Source of the DNA: Microcyclospora pomicola
Lineage: Eukaryota > Ascomycota > Dothideomycetes > Capnodiales
Direction of reading: 5' to 3'
DNA: 64,000 nt
Assembly (NCBI GenBank): GCA_002786065.1
Contig: NHNY01000005.1
Coordinates: 62,001 to 126,000 of the forward strand
Part shown: positions 32,170 to 41,896 of the stretch, piece after piece
Layout: each line of letters opens with the position of its first letter
How positions within the stretch are numbered: position 1 is the stretch's first letter
Translations under genes and position numbers: made by a program
The notes under the pieces: generated by a model
Seen by the model: the letters and a program-made list of their open reading frames with translations, nothing else
Told to the model about the DNA's origin: nothing
Database searches by the model: none

Positions 32170-33405
32170 ATGCTGCACCTGATGTTGGAAGAAACAATGG
32201 GTTCCACCTTGCAGTATGAGAAGTCTGGCGAAGCAGAATCTGGCGAAAATGAGAGACAGCATTGGAGGTCGAAGTCCGGCTGGCAGCATACGACTGGAGA
32301 GACCGCTGGGAGCAGCAAACATTGGATGTCCGCCGTTGCCTCCGATCGGCTCATGTCTGCATTGACCATACCGGGGACCCACGACAGCGCGGCATATACG
32401 CACGCATGGCCGTTCGTGCAGACACAGACTATGAACGTCGGGGCCCAACTCCTAGCAGGAATCCGTTATTTTGATCTCCGATGCGGAATCCTTGGCGATG
32501 TTCCCGTGATGGTCCATGGCCTCTCCTACCTGGGATTGACACTGGAAGATGTGCTCAATGCAATGTATAGCTTCCTTGAGCAGAACGAGACAGAGGCAAT
32601 CCTGGTCCAGATCAAACAGGATAGGAAACCTGACTCCAAGTCTACAGTCCATTTCTCGCAGGCGATCACGAAATGTATATCGCAGAACTCGGCACGATGG
32701 CGCACGGCCAACAGCACACCAACCCTTGGAGAGTTAAGAGGGAAGATACAGCTGTTCCGGAGATTTGTAGGTCCTAATCTGAGTAATTATGGCATTGATG
32801 TTGCTCGATGGCGGGACAATCCCACGCGTCCATTCATCATCAATACCAGGAATGACGTTCAGATCATTGTGCAAGATCACTACAGCTTTGCCGATGCTGT
32901 GCCGCTACCGGAACTGATCACTATGAAAGGTGGTGATGTTTCTGAGTTGTTGATACGTGCTTCCGCCGACTCTGATCCGAGACACTGGTACATCAATTTC
33001 ACAAGCGCCTACGAGTTCAATTTATACTACCAGATAACACCACGACAGGTCGCTATTGGTGGCTATTGGGCGTTCCAGTGGCAAAGTGGCATGAATCCGC
33101 GCTTGCACACATGGTTGGCAGAGAAGAAAGGTCATGGTCGTTACGGCATTGTGGCGATGGATTTTCCGGAGACCGGCACTGAAGATCTGATCATGTTGCT
33201 GATCAAGAAGAACTACGCTCTTCAGCCGGAGACAAGGCGACTTGTAGTCGCACTGATTCTGCTAGCATTTCTGGCCGGTCTTGTCATCTGTGATCTTCTG
33301 CTGAATGAGGGCAGAATCTCACGGTATGCAGGACTCGACCCAAGGATATATGTCCTTCGCGATACGTTTTTCGGATTGCTGCGGCATGATCATTACGCTG
33401 CATGA
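32170..33405 (+). CDS. PI-PLC X-domain protein with C-terminal membrane anchor
   Basis: A 411-residue single-exon protein of the bacterial-type phosphatidylinositol phospholipase C X-domain family, which lacks the Y, PH and C2 domains of PLC1. The X box begins near residue 69 with IPGTHDSAAYTHAWPF, placing the first catalytic His at about 71; the second is in VPVMVHGLSYLGLTL near 114. A strand with EAILVQIKQDRK and the later KIQLFRRF and RPFIINTRNDVQIIV fit the TIM-barrel. A hydrophobic helix at about 357-379 (VVALILLAFLAGLVICDLLL) near the end suggests a tail anchor; no signal peptide is evident. Substrate is unknown and could be PI or a GPI-type lipid. The start could also be the Met at residue 5 (MLEETMG). 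Confidence 0.8.
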   Translation: MLHLMLEETMGSTLQYEKSGEAESGENERQHWRSKSGWQHTTGETAGSSKHWMSAVASDRLMSALTIPGTHDSAAYTHAWPFVQTQTMNVGAQLLAGIRYFDLRCGILGDVPVMVHGLSYLGLTLEDVLNAMYSFLEQNETEAILVQIKQDRKPDSKSTVHFSQAITKCISQNSARWRTANSTPTLGELRGKIQLFRRFVGPNLSNYGIDVARWRDNPTRPFIINTRNDVQIIVQDHYSFADAVPLPELITMKGGDVSELLIRASADSDPRHWYINFTSAYEFNLYYQITPRQVAIGGYWAFQWQSGMNPRLHTWLAEKKGHGRYGIVAMDFPETGTEDLIMLLIKKNYALQPETRRLVVALILLAFLAGLVICDLLLNEGRISRYAGLDPRIYVLRDTFFGLLRHDHYAA

Positions 33406-33837
33406 GCCTTGTCATACTGATTCATCCGGATTCGCCCTGCGGCAGTCCCTCTGATGGGGAGACCAAGGCTGCTTGCGAGCTTACAGGCGTTTGTGCGGGA
33501 AACCTCGCATTGGACGGAGAAAACTTATGGTCAATTTTACACAGCATAGAAGCATAACAGCATAGCAGCATCAGCATGTCCTACCTAACATTAGACGATG
33601 CGACTTATTTCTGTCCGAATCGTCGAGCGCTCCCACGAGCTTGAAAACAATATTGTATTGTTCACGGTGGCGCCCATGGGTTTGAACCACCACTCAAAAT
33701 CATTTTTCACTGCATTATACATCTCATCTGGAGCAAACGAGAGTTTCCCTCGATATCATCACCATCCCCCAAGTCATGTACAGATATGGGCAATGTTTGG
33801 CAGAAGTTATTCTACGCTCTACCTTTCTTTACACATG
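33406..33837. other. Intergenic region downstream of PI-PLC gene
   Basis: About 430 bases. It includes an imperfect GCATA/GCATC repeat at 33543-33577. No coding or RNA gene signal is seen. Confidence 0.5.
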
Positions 33838-34716
33838 TCAGGACTCACACCAGCCTTTTCGCCTTGGTCGCCGAGTCCGTATCTTGATTCTTGGCAGCTT
33901 TCCACGCTCAAATATCAACGAGATCTTGATGACCACCGTCGTTGCTCCAGGTGTACCACATCTAACCCGGAGAGTCAGAGCATACGGAGTGAAGTTCTCT
34001 CCCACTTCCGGGACTGGTTCCTGTGGTGCGCGAACTGGTGGTAAGTTGGTGCCGAACTGCTTCGAAGATCGTGCTGTCCGCGGGTCCAGGTCCGGTGGGC
34101 GATGTTGATGGGATCTTGGTACAGAAATGTACCCTGGTGGGCTAGCGGGAGCACCAGGGATCGGCACAGTGCGCACATATGTTGTCGGGATACAGCGCTG
34201 TGCTTGCTGCGGATGAAGAGGAGAAGCTGGTGGCGAAGAGACACGGCTCGTCTCCCAGGAAGGCCTGACCTCGCGGACAGTGCTGCTTGGAAACCGTCGA
34301 GCGTAAGTGGCCTCTGGGAGCTGCGCATCTCCCCTCGCTCGAGAACCTTTATGGGATCTGATCCGAAACTCGGCCGGATCGCGTCTGAGTCGGGCCTGTG
34401 GCAGCCTGCCCATCGAGCCGCCGACTTCAGCATGCGTGGCTACCCTGGTCTTCTCGGAATGTTGACTGCGTCGTGGTACAGGTGGCTCTGGCGAATACTC
34501 CACGTAGCATCGCGAACGCGCCGGTGGCGAGCACGAGCCCCGATCTCGCTGGCCTGCGGTTGAGTTGACGGGAGGCATGGCTCCTCCGATGCTCTGCACC
34601 GTCTTTCCCTGTACAGTCGCTCCTGCAATCTCAATGTCGCCAGGGGTTTCGTCTGCTTCAATCTTCAACAAGGCGTGGATATATGTTGTATAGGTCGTGT
34701 GCAATTGCGCAAGCAA
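33838..34716 (-). CDS. Hypothetical basic protein (doubtful)
   Basis: An uninterrupted 292-codon frame without introns. The product is Arg/Pro/Ser-rich, basic and apparently disordered, with a more hydrophobic stretch near the C-terminus (TPGATTVVIKISLIFE) and a very basic end (KIRTRRPRRKGWC). I recognise no domain. In favour: it is the longest frame in the neighbourhood and the composition resembles rapidly evolving fungal proteins. Against: no motif, no splice signals and a second open frame on the plus strand overlaps it at 34102-34563. It may be an orphan gene or chance. Confidence 0.35.
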   Translation of the reverse strand: MLAQLHTTYTTYIHALLKIEADETPGDIEIAGATVQGKTVQSIGGAMPPVNSTAGQRDRGSCSPPARSRCYVEYSPEPPVPRRSQHSEKTRVATHAEVGGSMGRLPQARLRRDPAEFRIRSHKGSRARGDAQLPEATYARRFPSSTVREVRPSWETSRVSSPPASPLHPQQAQRCIPTTYVRTVPIPGAPASPPGYISVPRSHQHRPPDLDPRTARSSKQFGTNLPPVRAPQEPVPEVGENFTPYALTLRVRCGTPGATTVVIKISLIFERGKLPRIKIRTRRPRRKGWCES

Positions 34717-35208
34717 AGAACGGTGGAAAATGAGATGATTGTGCAGACAAGAAGACTACGAATACCTACCTTACCTTACATACATACTTACTATGCCTTC
34801 GCGAAGTGGTCATTGTATGTAAACGGATGACTCTCTGACGGTTCATAGAAGAGTAGCATGAGTGCATGTGTATTCTCCTGTCTCAAATGTTGGATGCCAG
34901 AAGGATGTCTGGTGGATGGGTCATGTGCGAGACATCACATCACGCATGCAGGTACACACCCAGACATGGATGTGCCGGTCATCTCAAAGCCTCTCATACA
35001 CGTGGTTCTCAAAACATTCGTCAATGATTCGTGTGATGTATCGACAAATGTTTGGGGGGCGAGAAATGGGTGGTTCGAGATGAAGCAGCATCGCGTCTGC
35101 AGCATTGGCACTGTGGGATTCGCGGAGTTGGTGAAGTGATCCACGTTGACATGAAACGTTTATTTCATAATCTCCTGGGTGTTCAACACTGCTCTATGGT
35201 GGTGAAAT
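34717..35208. other. Intergenic region 3' of the AKR7 gene
   Basis: About 490 bases holding the reductase 3' flank and the upstream side of the doubtful basic ORF, including a run of TAC/CTTAC repeats around 34766-34792. No gene seen. Confidence 0.5.
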
Positions 35209-36397
35209 CTATTTCAGCGCCTCTCTCGTGTCATAAGTGTACTGCAACTCGCCGTGCCAGTAGTTGGCCGTTGTCGGTTTCGCGACCAACCACGCCTCAT
35301 CAAGTGCTTTGACGACCTCTTCCGGCAGCGGACCCTTTTCCACATCCTTCAGATTCGACTCTAATTGCGCTTCGGACGAGACACCGATGATGATGCCATC
35401 GTTACCGCCGTCCTTGATGTTCAAGCTGGAGTGGTGTGTCAACCATCGGAAGGCAATTTCCAGCAGAGTGAGGTTGTGCTTCTCCGCGACAGGCTCGATT
35501 ATACGTAGGGCATCGAAGGTTGCGTCCTTGAAGTAGCGTTTCCGGTACATGCTGCCTGACTTGGCGGTATCAGAGTAGCGACCTTCCGTCGGTACTTCAG
35601 TGGACTTGTATTTTCCACTGAAGATGCCGCCAGCGATGGGGTTGTAGACCACGATGTCGAGGCCGTATCGGCGGCATGCTGTGATCAACTCGGGATCGAT
35701 CGACCTCGTGATGGCATTGTACATGCATTGGAAGATGGTAGGCTTGACCCAGCCGTTGGACTTGCACAGCCAAAACACCTCCGCAAGCTCATATGCCGTG
35801 AAGTTCGAGATGCCGAGTTGCACGAATTTGCCTTGCTTATGCATCTCGTCCAACTTGCGCAGCGGAATGTCAAATGGGAGACTCCGATCCGCAGCATGCA
35901 GGTAGAAGATATCCACACAATCGGTCCCGAGCTCTTTCAATGATTTGTTCAATTGCTCCTCCAGCACTTCAGCCTTGTGCGCCCCGGCCTCCGAAGGGTA
36001 CCATTTGGTGGCCACCGAGAGACCACGCTCCTTCCACTTGGCATCGCGAGAGAAGGCTTCTTGGGCACCGCCAACGTAGACTCTGGCCGTGTCGATCTCG
36101 TTATGTCCAGCTTGTTGGAACTTGTCGAGGATGGAGTTGTAAGTGTCGAGGGAAGTGATACGAGCGCCAGCTTTCTCATCAGGGCCGCTGCAGATGCGGT
36201 CAGTCACCAGCTTACAAAGTATATGGCACTGCTGTAGCACCTTCCTCTACATACAATGTCATGGTGCCCAGAATGACTCTGGGCTTTCCCGTAGAGCCTG
36301 CGATCAATGGCATGACGGCTGTCGCGGAGGTGGTCAATGAGCGTGTAAAGGGGGCTTTGGATAGATGATTGTTGAGCTGAAGAAGACGTTTGAGCAT
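35209..36397 (-). CDS. Aldo/keto reductase, AKR7 (aflatoxin-aldehyde reductase) type (2 exons)
   Basis: NADPH-dependent reductase of reactive aldehydes and dicarbonyls. Exon 1 is 36397-36255 and exon 2 is 36187-35209; the 67-base intron (GTATGT...CTGCAG) restores LGTMTFGPDEKAG, an AKR7 hallmark. The spliced product is 373 residues. Catalytic tetrad: Asp and Tyr in NEIDTARVYVGG, Lys in SVATKWYPSE, His in DIFYLHAADRSLP. C-terminal cofactor region includes GGNDGIIIGVSSEAQLESNL. The first 28 residues (MLKRLLQLNNHLSKAPFTRS and after) are basic and hydroxylated with no acids, like a mitochondrial presequence. A second in-frame ATG at 36313 (MPLIAGSTGKPRVILG) has a much better context and gives a 345-residue cytosolic form, the usual AKR7 length. 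This enzyme type detoxifies; it is not evidence of toxin production. Confidence 0.93.
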
Positions 36398-37324
36398 GAG
36401 AAAGTATTGTAATGTGAGTGGGAGTCTCTGTAGATGAGGATATATAGAGGGGCCAACGGACTTTGTGTTAACTTCATGTGGGGAGAGGGCAGCTTATGAT
36501 GAAATGGTGGCGCTTGTAAGCCCGGAGATTTGGAATGTCCATCGTTAACACCGGGACAAGGATAATTCGGTGCGTGTATCCATCAACAACTTACCTCACC
36601 ACTGCCTACAATGATGTCTGGGTTGATGATGTGAAATGTTCCTATCGGGGTCAATCCATGTTACACTTGAGTTCCAAATCGATGGGTGTGCTTCCAATGC
36701 ACGTTTGATCGCCTGGCCCCTATTTGGAAGTCCCAACATCAACCAGATCGAGGTTTCAGAGGAAGCACCCTGGTGAATTAGTTGTATCACGCATGGGGAG
36801 TGAGCGGCCGAGACATCCCTGCGCACAGCATGGACAGTCAAAATGTAGGTCACAAGGATGGTTCCAGTCTGCCTCTTATCGTAATGCCGCCAGGCGATGC
36901 ATAGTCCGTTGAGAACTTCCGCATGATCAAGTTCCTGTGCCCCGGATCTGTTCTCCGCGGTCGTCAGACTTAGTTACGGGTGCTAGAGGTGACAAGATGA
37001 GGGAACTGCATAACACATTCCAAGATCCCTTGGTGTGCAGGCATGTCAGATGTGGACGAGGCAGAGGGAGCAAGTGAGGTCCATCTGGTGGCTCACGTCT
37101 GCACGCGGCACCCCAGCCAGACCCTGAGTGCTGGTCCCAGCTGGCTTCTTCTCTCACATGCAAGACATGACATCCCGAGACGTCCGAGTCGAAGCACATT
37201 ACGACGACCAAGACCACCTCATCTGATCCCATCACTCTTTACCTATCGCAGTCTTTCCAGTCCCGACACGCGCATGTGGCCATTCAATTGCCGCTGAGGT
37301 TTCCCGACGTATTCCACCGCATGC
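36398..37324. other. Divergent intergenic region, AKR7/EamA transporter
   Basis: About 930 bases between two divergent genes. Apart from the AKR7 TATA box I see no distinct element, gene or repeat. The last 120 bases before the transporter are pyrimidine-rich. Confidence 0.5.
36440..36446 (-). promoter_or_regulatory. TATA box of the AKR7 gene
   Basis: TATATAT on the minus strand lies 43 bases before the first ATG (36397) and about 127 before the second (36313). That spacing leaves a very short leader for the first start, which matters for which start is used. Confidence 0.5.
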
Positions 37325-38965
37325 ATGCCTAATTCCATCAACTCCTCCATCGACGACGTTGCACTATCGACAATCTCATTTCCCTCCGACCACTCCAACC
37401 CAGCCAATTCCACCGCAGACTCCCCCGATTTCGTCCATCTCAGTAAAGACGTCTCGCGCCAGTCCTCTCCGTTCGTCAACCTCTCCCATAACCCGTCTAC
37501 TAAGGACCGTCACAACATCAGGACCAAGAACGACAACGATCCCGCCAGCGACGAGGAGAGTTTTGACGATTGGGACGAGGAGGACCAAGAGGGAGGTGTG
37601 GAGCGCGAAATGCCGTCCGATCTGAGACCGCTCAAGACCCATCGCTCCTCCGCATCGCCCTCACATTCACCTTTGTTGGCGCAAGGGGAGCGGGATTCGA
37701 ATGATTCTGGCGTACGGAATGGTCCCGTCGCGCGGCGGTCCACTCAGCGATTGAAAGACCGCGATCCGGACGAGTTGTCCAAAGCCGCGACCAAGAAGAG
37801 ATACACATATGCTGCAGCATTCCTGGGACTCAGCTTGATCAGCTTCGCGATACAGACCGAGACTGCCGTTTACATCCAACACGATCTGCATTGGGACAAG
37901 GCTTACTGCATGCTATATTTTACTCATGGTTCCTGGTCGTTATTATGGCCCTTCCAACTTCTCATTCTCCGGGCACAGAAATGGCAGCAGCCTTGGCCAG
38001 CATTTTGGAGACGACATATCGCCCTCCTTCGCCAGACAGGGCAGATGGTCGAACACCGCACATTGCACATCGATCATCACCTCCAGAAAAAGTCTCCGGT
38101 ACCATATTTTCTGCGCACGACTGCGTTTGTCACGTGTGCGTTGACCATCGCTGGCGGGAGCTGGTATGTTGCGGTCGACCTTACCACCGCATCTGATCTT
38201 ACGGCCATCTACAACTGTTCGGCCTTCTTTGCCTACGCATTTGCAGTGCCAATGTTGCACGAGAAACTACGCATCAGCAAAGTGGTGGCGGTTGCGATTG
38301 CTATCGTGGGAGTCCTGGTCGTTGCATATGGCGATCAAGAGTCTCCCAAGCACGGCTCAAAATCTGGCGGTGGTGCTGGCGGTCCATCTGCTCCTGCTGA
38401 TGACTCGGCTTCGAATCGGACGCTGGGCAACCTTGTTATAGGGGTCGGTTCTGTGCTTTATGGCTTTTACGAATGCCTTTACAAGAAGGTAGCTTGCCCC
38501 CCAGATGGTACATCCCCTGGTCGCGGCATGATCTTCGCGAACGCCTTCGGCTCCATGATTGGTCTGTTTACATTATTGGTTCTTTGGATCCCGCTACCAA
38601 TTCTTCACATCACCGGGATCGAGACTTTCGCACTTCCCCGTGGTGAAGTTGCATGGATGCTGCTCATTTCTGTCCTTGCGAACGCCACATTTTCTGGATC
38701 TTTCCTGGTACTCATTTCGCTTACATCTCCGGTGCTGTCTTCTGTTGCAGCACTACTCACCATTTTTCTTGTTGCATTATGCAACCAACTTCTGCCGCCG
38801 CCTTTATATCAGCCGCTCACCGCAGCCGCCATCGCAGGTGGCATATTGATCATCTTTGCTTTTGGCTTGTTAAGCTGGGCAACTTACCGAGAGATGGGTG
38901 AGGAGAAACCCATGGAAGAGAGGGTGGAACAGAGTGATCTCGACGATACCGACGATGATGTCTGA
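37325..38965 (+). CDS. EamA/DMT-superfamily membrane transporter (SLC35F-like)
   Basis: A 546-residue, single-exon multi-pass membrane protein of the drug/metabolite transporter superfamily. The first 150 residues are hydrophilic, Ser/Asp-rich and probably cytosolic (acidic cluster DWDEEDQEGG). Hydrophobic segments start near residue 160 (YTYAAAFLGLSLISFAIQTE) and about ten can be counted, including IYNCSAFFAYAFAVPMLHEK with the conserved pattern before LRISKVVAVAIAIVGVLVVA, a feature of EamA proteins. A Gly/Ser-rich loop separates two halves of about five helices each. The layout resembles yeast YML018C and human SLC35F5, thought to sit in the vacuolar or another endomembrane; the substrate is unknown. 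The C-tail is acidic (EQSDLDDTDDDV). Start chosen at the first Met; nearer alternatives have no support. Confidence 0.85.
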   Translation: MPNSINSSIDDVALSTISFPSDHSNPANSTADSPDFVHLSKDVSRQSSPFVNLSHNPSTKDRHNIRTKNDNDPASDEESFDDWDEEDQEGGVEREMPSDLRPLKTHRSSASPSHSPLLAQGERDSNDSGVRNGPVARRSTQRLKDRDPDELSKAATKKRYTYAAAFLGLSLISFAIQTETAVYIQHDLHWDKAYCMLYFTHGSWSLLWPFQLLILRAQKWQQPWPAFWRRHIALLRQTGQMVEHRTLHIDHHLQKKSPVPYFLRTTAFVTCALTIAGGSWYVAVDLTTASDLTAIYNCSAFFAYAFAVPMLHEKLRISKVVAVAIAIVGVLVVAYGDQESPKHGSKSGGGAGGPSAPADDSASNRTLGNLVIGVGSVLYGFYECLYKKVACPPDGTSPGRGMIFANAFGSMIGLFTLLVLWIPLPILHITGIETFALPRGEVAWMLLISVLANATFSGSFLVLISLTSPVLSSVAALLTIFLVALCNQLLPPPLYQPLTAAAIAGGILIIFAFGLLSWATYREMGEEKPMEERVEQSDLDDTDDDV

Positions 38966-39247
38966 TTGTACAGTAGTTGAAATGACATGGTTTGCAGTAC
39001 GACCTTATTGACATGGGCGGTCGCTGTCTTGGCGTTATATGAGAGGATCATGTCTGGCATATACTTCATCTGTGATGGTCAATCCTAGACAATTGTGCTC
39101 ACGCACATCTCACTCAATTTACGTTTCAACGCTCCTGACATCCCTCATGCATTTTGCCAAACTCCAAGCTCACATTGTTCAACGAGCTCTGCCCACCCAA
39201 AACTATGCGCACCATAACCCCTTGACAATTCTAGAACGTACGACTCC

Positions 39248-40034
39248 TCACACAGTCCCACCAGCTTCCCTCCACCGTTTGACTCTCCGCTTGATATCCC
39301 CTTCACTCCGCTGCATGTAATTGATCTTGATATCCCGTGCCATTTTCGCATAGTCCTCGCCATACTTCTCCACGAGTTCCTGCACAAACACCCTCTCGCC
39401 CTCGCTCTGCTTGTGCTTGTACTTGACCACCGGCCGGTTCGCCTCGTCCTCCAACGCCTTCACCACCGCCGTCTTCGCCTCCTGCGTCCCTAACCTCGCC
39501 GCCGCGGCGCGAAGATTACTCGCATGCTGATTCAACCCGCCCCACTCCTCCTCCTCCTCTTCCTCCTCCTCATCATCAAGCTCATTCAGCAAATCCCCCA
39601 GCACATTCTCCCGCCTCCTCGTCCCGGACTCAATCACGCGCAGAATCGCCCCCGTCTCCGCATCCCGCTCGATCCGCGCCTCCTCCAGCTGGATCTCGCC
39701 GACGCCGCCCTTCCGGCTCGTCGCCACGATGCTCAGCGGGTCATCGCGCGCCGTCTGCTCCGCCAGGTCCCGCGCCTTGCGCTCCACACCCCCCGTGTTC
39801 TTGTTCAGCTTCGCCGTCAGCCCCAGCCGCTTGTAGTTCTGCGCCAGCGACTGCGAGGCGTCCCAGTTCTGCGCGATGATCGGGTTGTGCACGATGCGTT
39901 TTTTCGACTTGGGCTTTTGCCGTATCTTCTGGATGCCTGAGCGATTCTTCTTTTTTTGGAGTTCGCGGCCTGAGAGAGTGGTGTTAGATCGCTTTACTCG
40001 CGGGAGGGGAGAAGGTTGTTTGACACTTACCCAT
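39248..40034 (-). CDS. NOP16: Ribosome biogenesis protein Nop16 (2 exons)
   Basis: Nucleolar factor of early pre-60S particles. Exon 1 is only 40034-40031 (ATG plus one base); the 61-base intron (GTAAGT...TCTCAG) leads to exon 2 at 39969-39248, giving 241 residues. The start reads MGRELQKKKNRSGIQKIRQK, the classic Nop16 opening, followed by HNPIIAQNWDASQSLAQNYK. A tract of nine consecutive glutamates in the middle is Nop16-like but long. The C-terminus has EKYGEDYAKMARDIKINYMQ and basic ending KRRVKRWREAG. Without the split start codon region a model would begin downstream and lose the RNA-binding N-terminus. Its promoter is shared with the ZIP transporter. Confidence 0.94.
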
Positions 40035-40146
40035 GTTTGTGTTGTGTTTTCAGCTCTGAGGAAAGGTTGCTCCGCAGTGATTTGGTGGTTTCGTGCTTTG
40101 GTCTATGCTCGACTGCTAGAGGATCGAGGTTACAATTTATTTTTGT

Positions 40147-40172
40147 CTTATCGAATCTTATCTAATCTTATC
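40147..40172. promoter_or_regulatory. Three GATA-factor sites at 10-bp spacing
   Basis: CTTATC (the complement of GATAAG) occurs at 40147-40152, 40157-40162 and 40167-40172, exactly one helical turn apart. The array is centred between NOP16 (start 113 bases away) and the ZIP transporter (start 111 bases away). GATAAG is the core bound by fungal GATA factors such as AreA (nitrogen) and SreA (iron). Zinc-transporter regulation by such a factor is inference only. Confidence 0.65.
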
Positions 40173-40282
40173 GCAGCGTGCCGTGGCAGGGATTAGATCT
40201 AAAGTGTATCGAGCTGGACCGATACACGAATACGGTACCTTCTTGCCATTGAACGATCACATTTCGCTTGGACAGCTTCAAA

Positions 40283-41648
40283 ATGCCTGTGATCAATTAC
40301 CAAGTGGCTCTTATAGCCGCTTTCGCTGTGCTGATATGCTTTGCCGTCGCCGACAGCAAGATCTTGTCTACCTCGGACATCGCTTCGTTGAGCACACAGG
40401 AGATTGAGGAGCAATTGCAAGTATGAGTATGTCGTCCTAAAGTGGATTCCAGCTATTGACAAGCCGTGCAGCAATGTTCGATTATCGAGTCGTTGACCGC
40501 TCACAAAGCAGCAACCGAATCCCATGAGCTTTCTTTCCTCCAACGATCTTTCGCACTCCTGTTCCCGTTCTCGTCTCCCGCCTTGAACAGCATGATGGGA
40601 ACCCTCTACATCTCTGGTCCACCCAATTTTCTTCTGGCGCTGTGTCCCACGAACATCGACCCTAGCAGTCTGAATGTCATGGTCGCGTTCGCTGTAGGAG
40701 GACTCTTGGGCGACACGCTTTTCCATTTGCTGCCAGAGATCTTTCTGGGAGAGGTACCGGAGGGAGAAGTCAGGGCTGTGCTGGTAGAGCCAAACAAGAA
40801 CTTGCTGCTGGGCGTGGCGATCATGGTAGGGTTTGTCACCTTTGTGGCCATGGACAAGGGCTTGCGCATTGCAACCGGCGGAGAAGGTCATTCTCATGAC
40901 CACGGTCACGTACACGAGAGCTCAATGGACCCGTCATCCTCGACGTCTGGTGCTGAGCTGAAGAAGGTCGCTGAGAAGGAGGCCGAGCTTCGTCAACGCG
41001 CTACGGCTAAGTCTTCGACCAGTGCGACGACCGGACCAGAGACGAAAGTCGCAGCGCCAGATAACAAGCCTTCCGTCAAGTTATCAGCGTATCTCAACAT
41101 CATCGCGGACTTCACGCACAACATCACCGATGGACTCGCCTTGTCGTCTTCTTTCTACGCTTCACCGACCATTGGCGCAACTACCACGCTCGCAGTCTTC
41201 TGCCACGAGATCCCACACGAGGTTGGAGACTTCGCGTTACTGATCCAAGGTGGTATGAGCAAGAAGACCGCTATGGGTTTGCAATTTGTGACAGCACTTG
41301 GTGCGGTGTTGGGTACTGTTATTGGTATTGCCGTGCAAGAACTTGGTGGCAACAGCGCGACCGCGGAAGTGGTCAAGGGGGTCGGTAATGCTGGCTTGGC
41401 TGGTACAAGCCTGACGTGGGGCGATCTCCTGCTCCCTTTCACAGCCGGCACATTCTTGTACGTGGGGACCGTGGGCGTCATTCCAGAGATGCTCGAGACC
41501 GGACCGAACAGATGGAAGGAGTTGAGGAGCATGGGTCTGCAGTTCGCTGCCATGGGCGCTGGAGCCAGTATCATGCTTGGGTGAGTTCTTCCTTTTCAGT
41601 CATCAGCGTCGCAACGTGCTAACGAAACATAGCATATCTTGGTCATAA
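40283..41648 (+). CDS. YKE4: ZIP zinc transporter, KE4/YKE4-like (3 exons)
   Basis: ZIP (SLC39) family metal transporter of the LIV-1/KE4 branch, expected to move zinc across the ER or Golgi membrane. Exons 40283-40420, 40472-41580 and 41633-41648 (16 nt); introns of 51 and 52 bases give 420 residues ending GASIMLGISWS. An N-terminal signal segment (VALIAAFAVLICFAVADS) is present. Transmembrane segments include LNVMVAFAVGGLLGDTLFHL (KE4-typical) and NKNLLLGVAIMVGFVTFVAM. The His-rich cytosolic loop is GEGHSHDHGHVHES near residues 184-197. The metal-binding helices are DFTHNITDGLALSS near 257 and CHEIPHEVGDFALL near 289; the HNxxD and HExPHExGD motifs are intact. The last exon is tiny and would be missed by length-based prediction. 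Confidence 0.92.
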
Positions 41649-41896
41649 AGACATGACCATGACCACTTTCGTGTACGGGACTTGAGGTATCATATAAGTG
41701 CAGGCTTTTCGTGCTCACCGCACCAAGGCCATAGCGTCAAGTGAATACAAGTTTTTCACTGCCAGCAAGCATAATTCGCTGCACCTTGATCTCTTAAGTG
41801 CTCCGTCCCCGTTTGAACCACACACGTCCCTTCTTCTTAGTCCTTCCTCTCTGCCCACTCCACAGCTCCACCTCCTTGCCCTGGCCATCGCACCAT

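Noticed and set aside
33660-33700. GGTTTGAACCACC resembling a tRNA T-arm
   Set aside because: No acceptor, D or anticodon arms can be folded around it and no A-box lies upstream.
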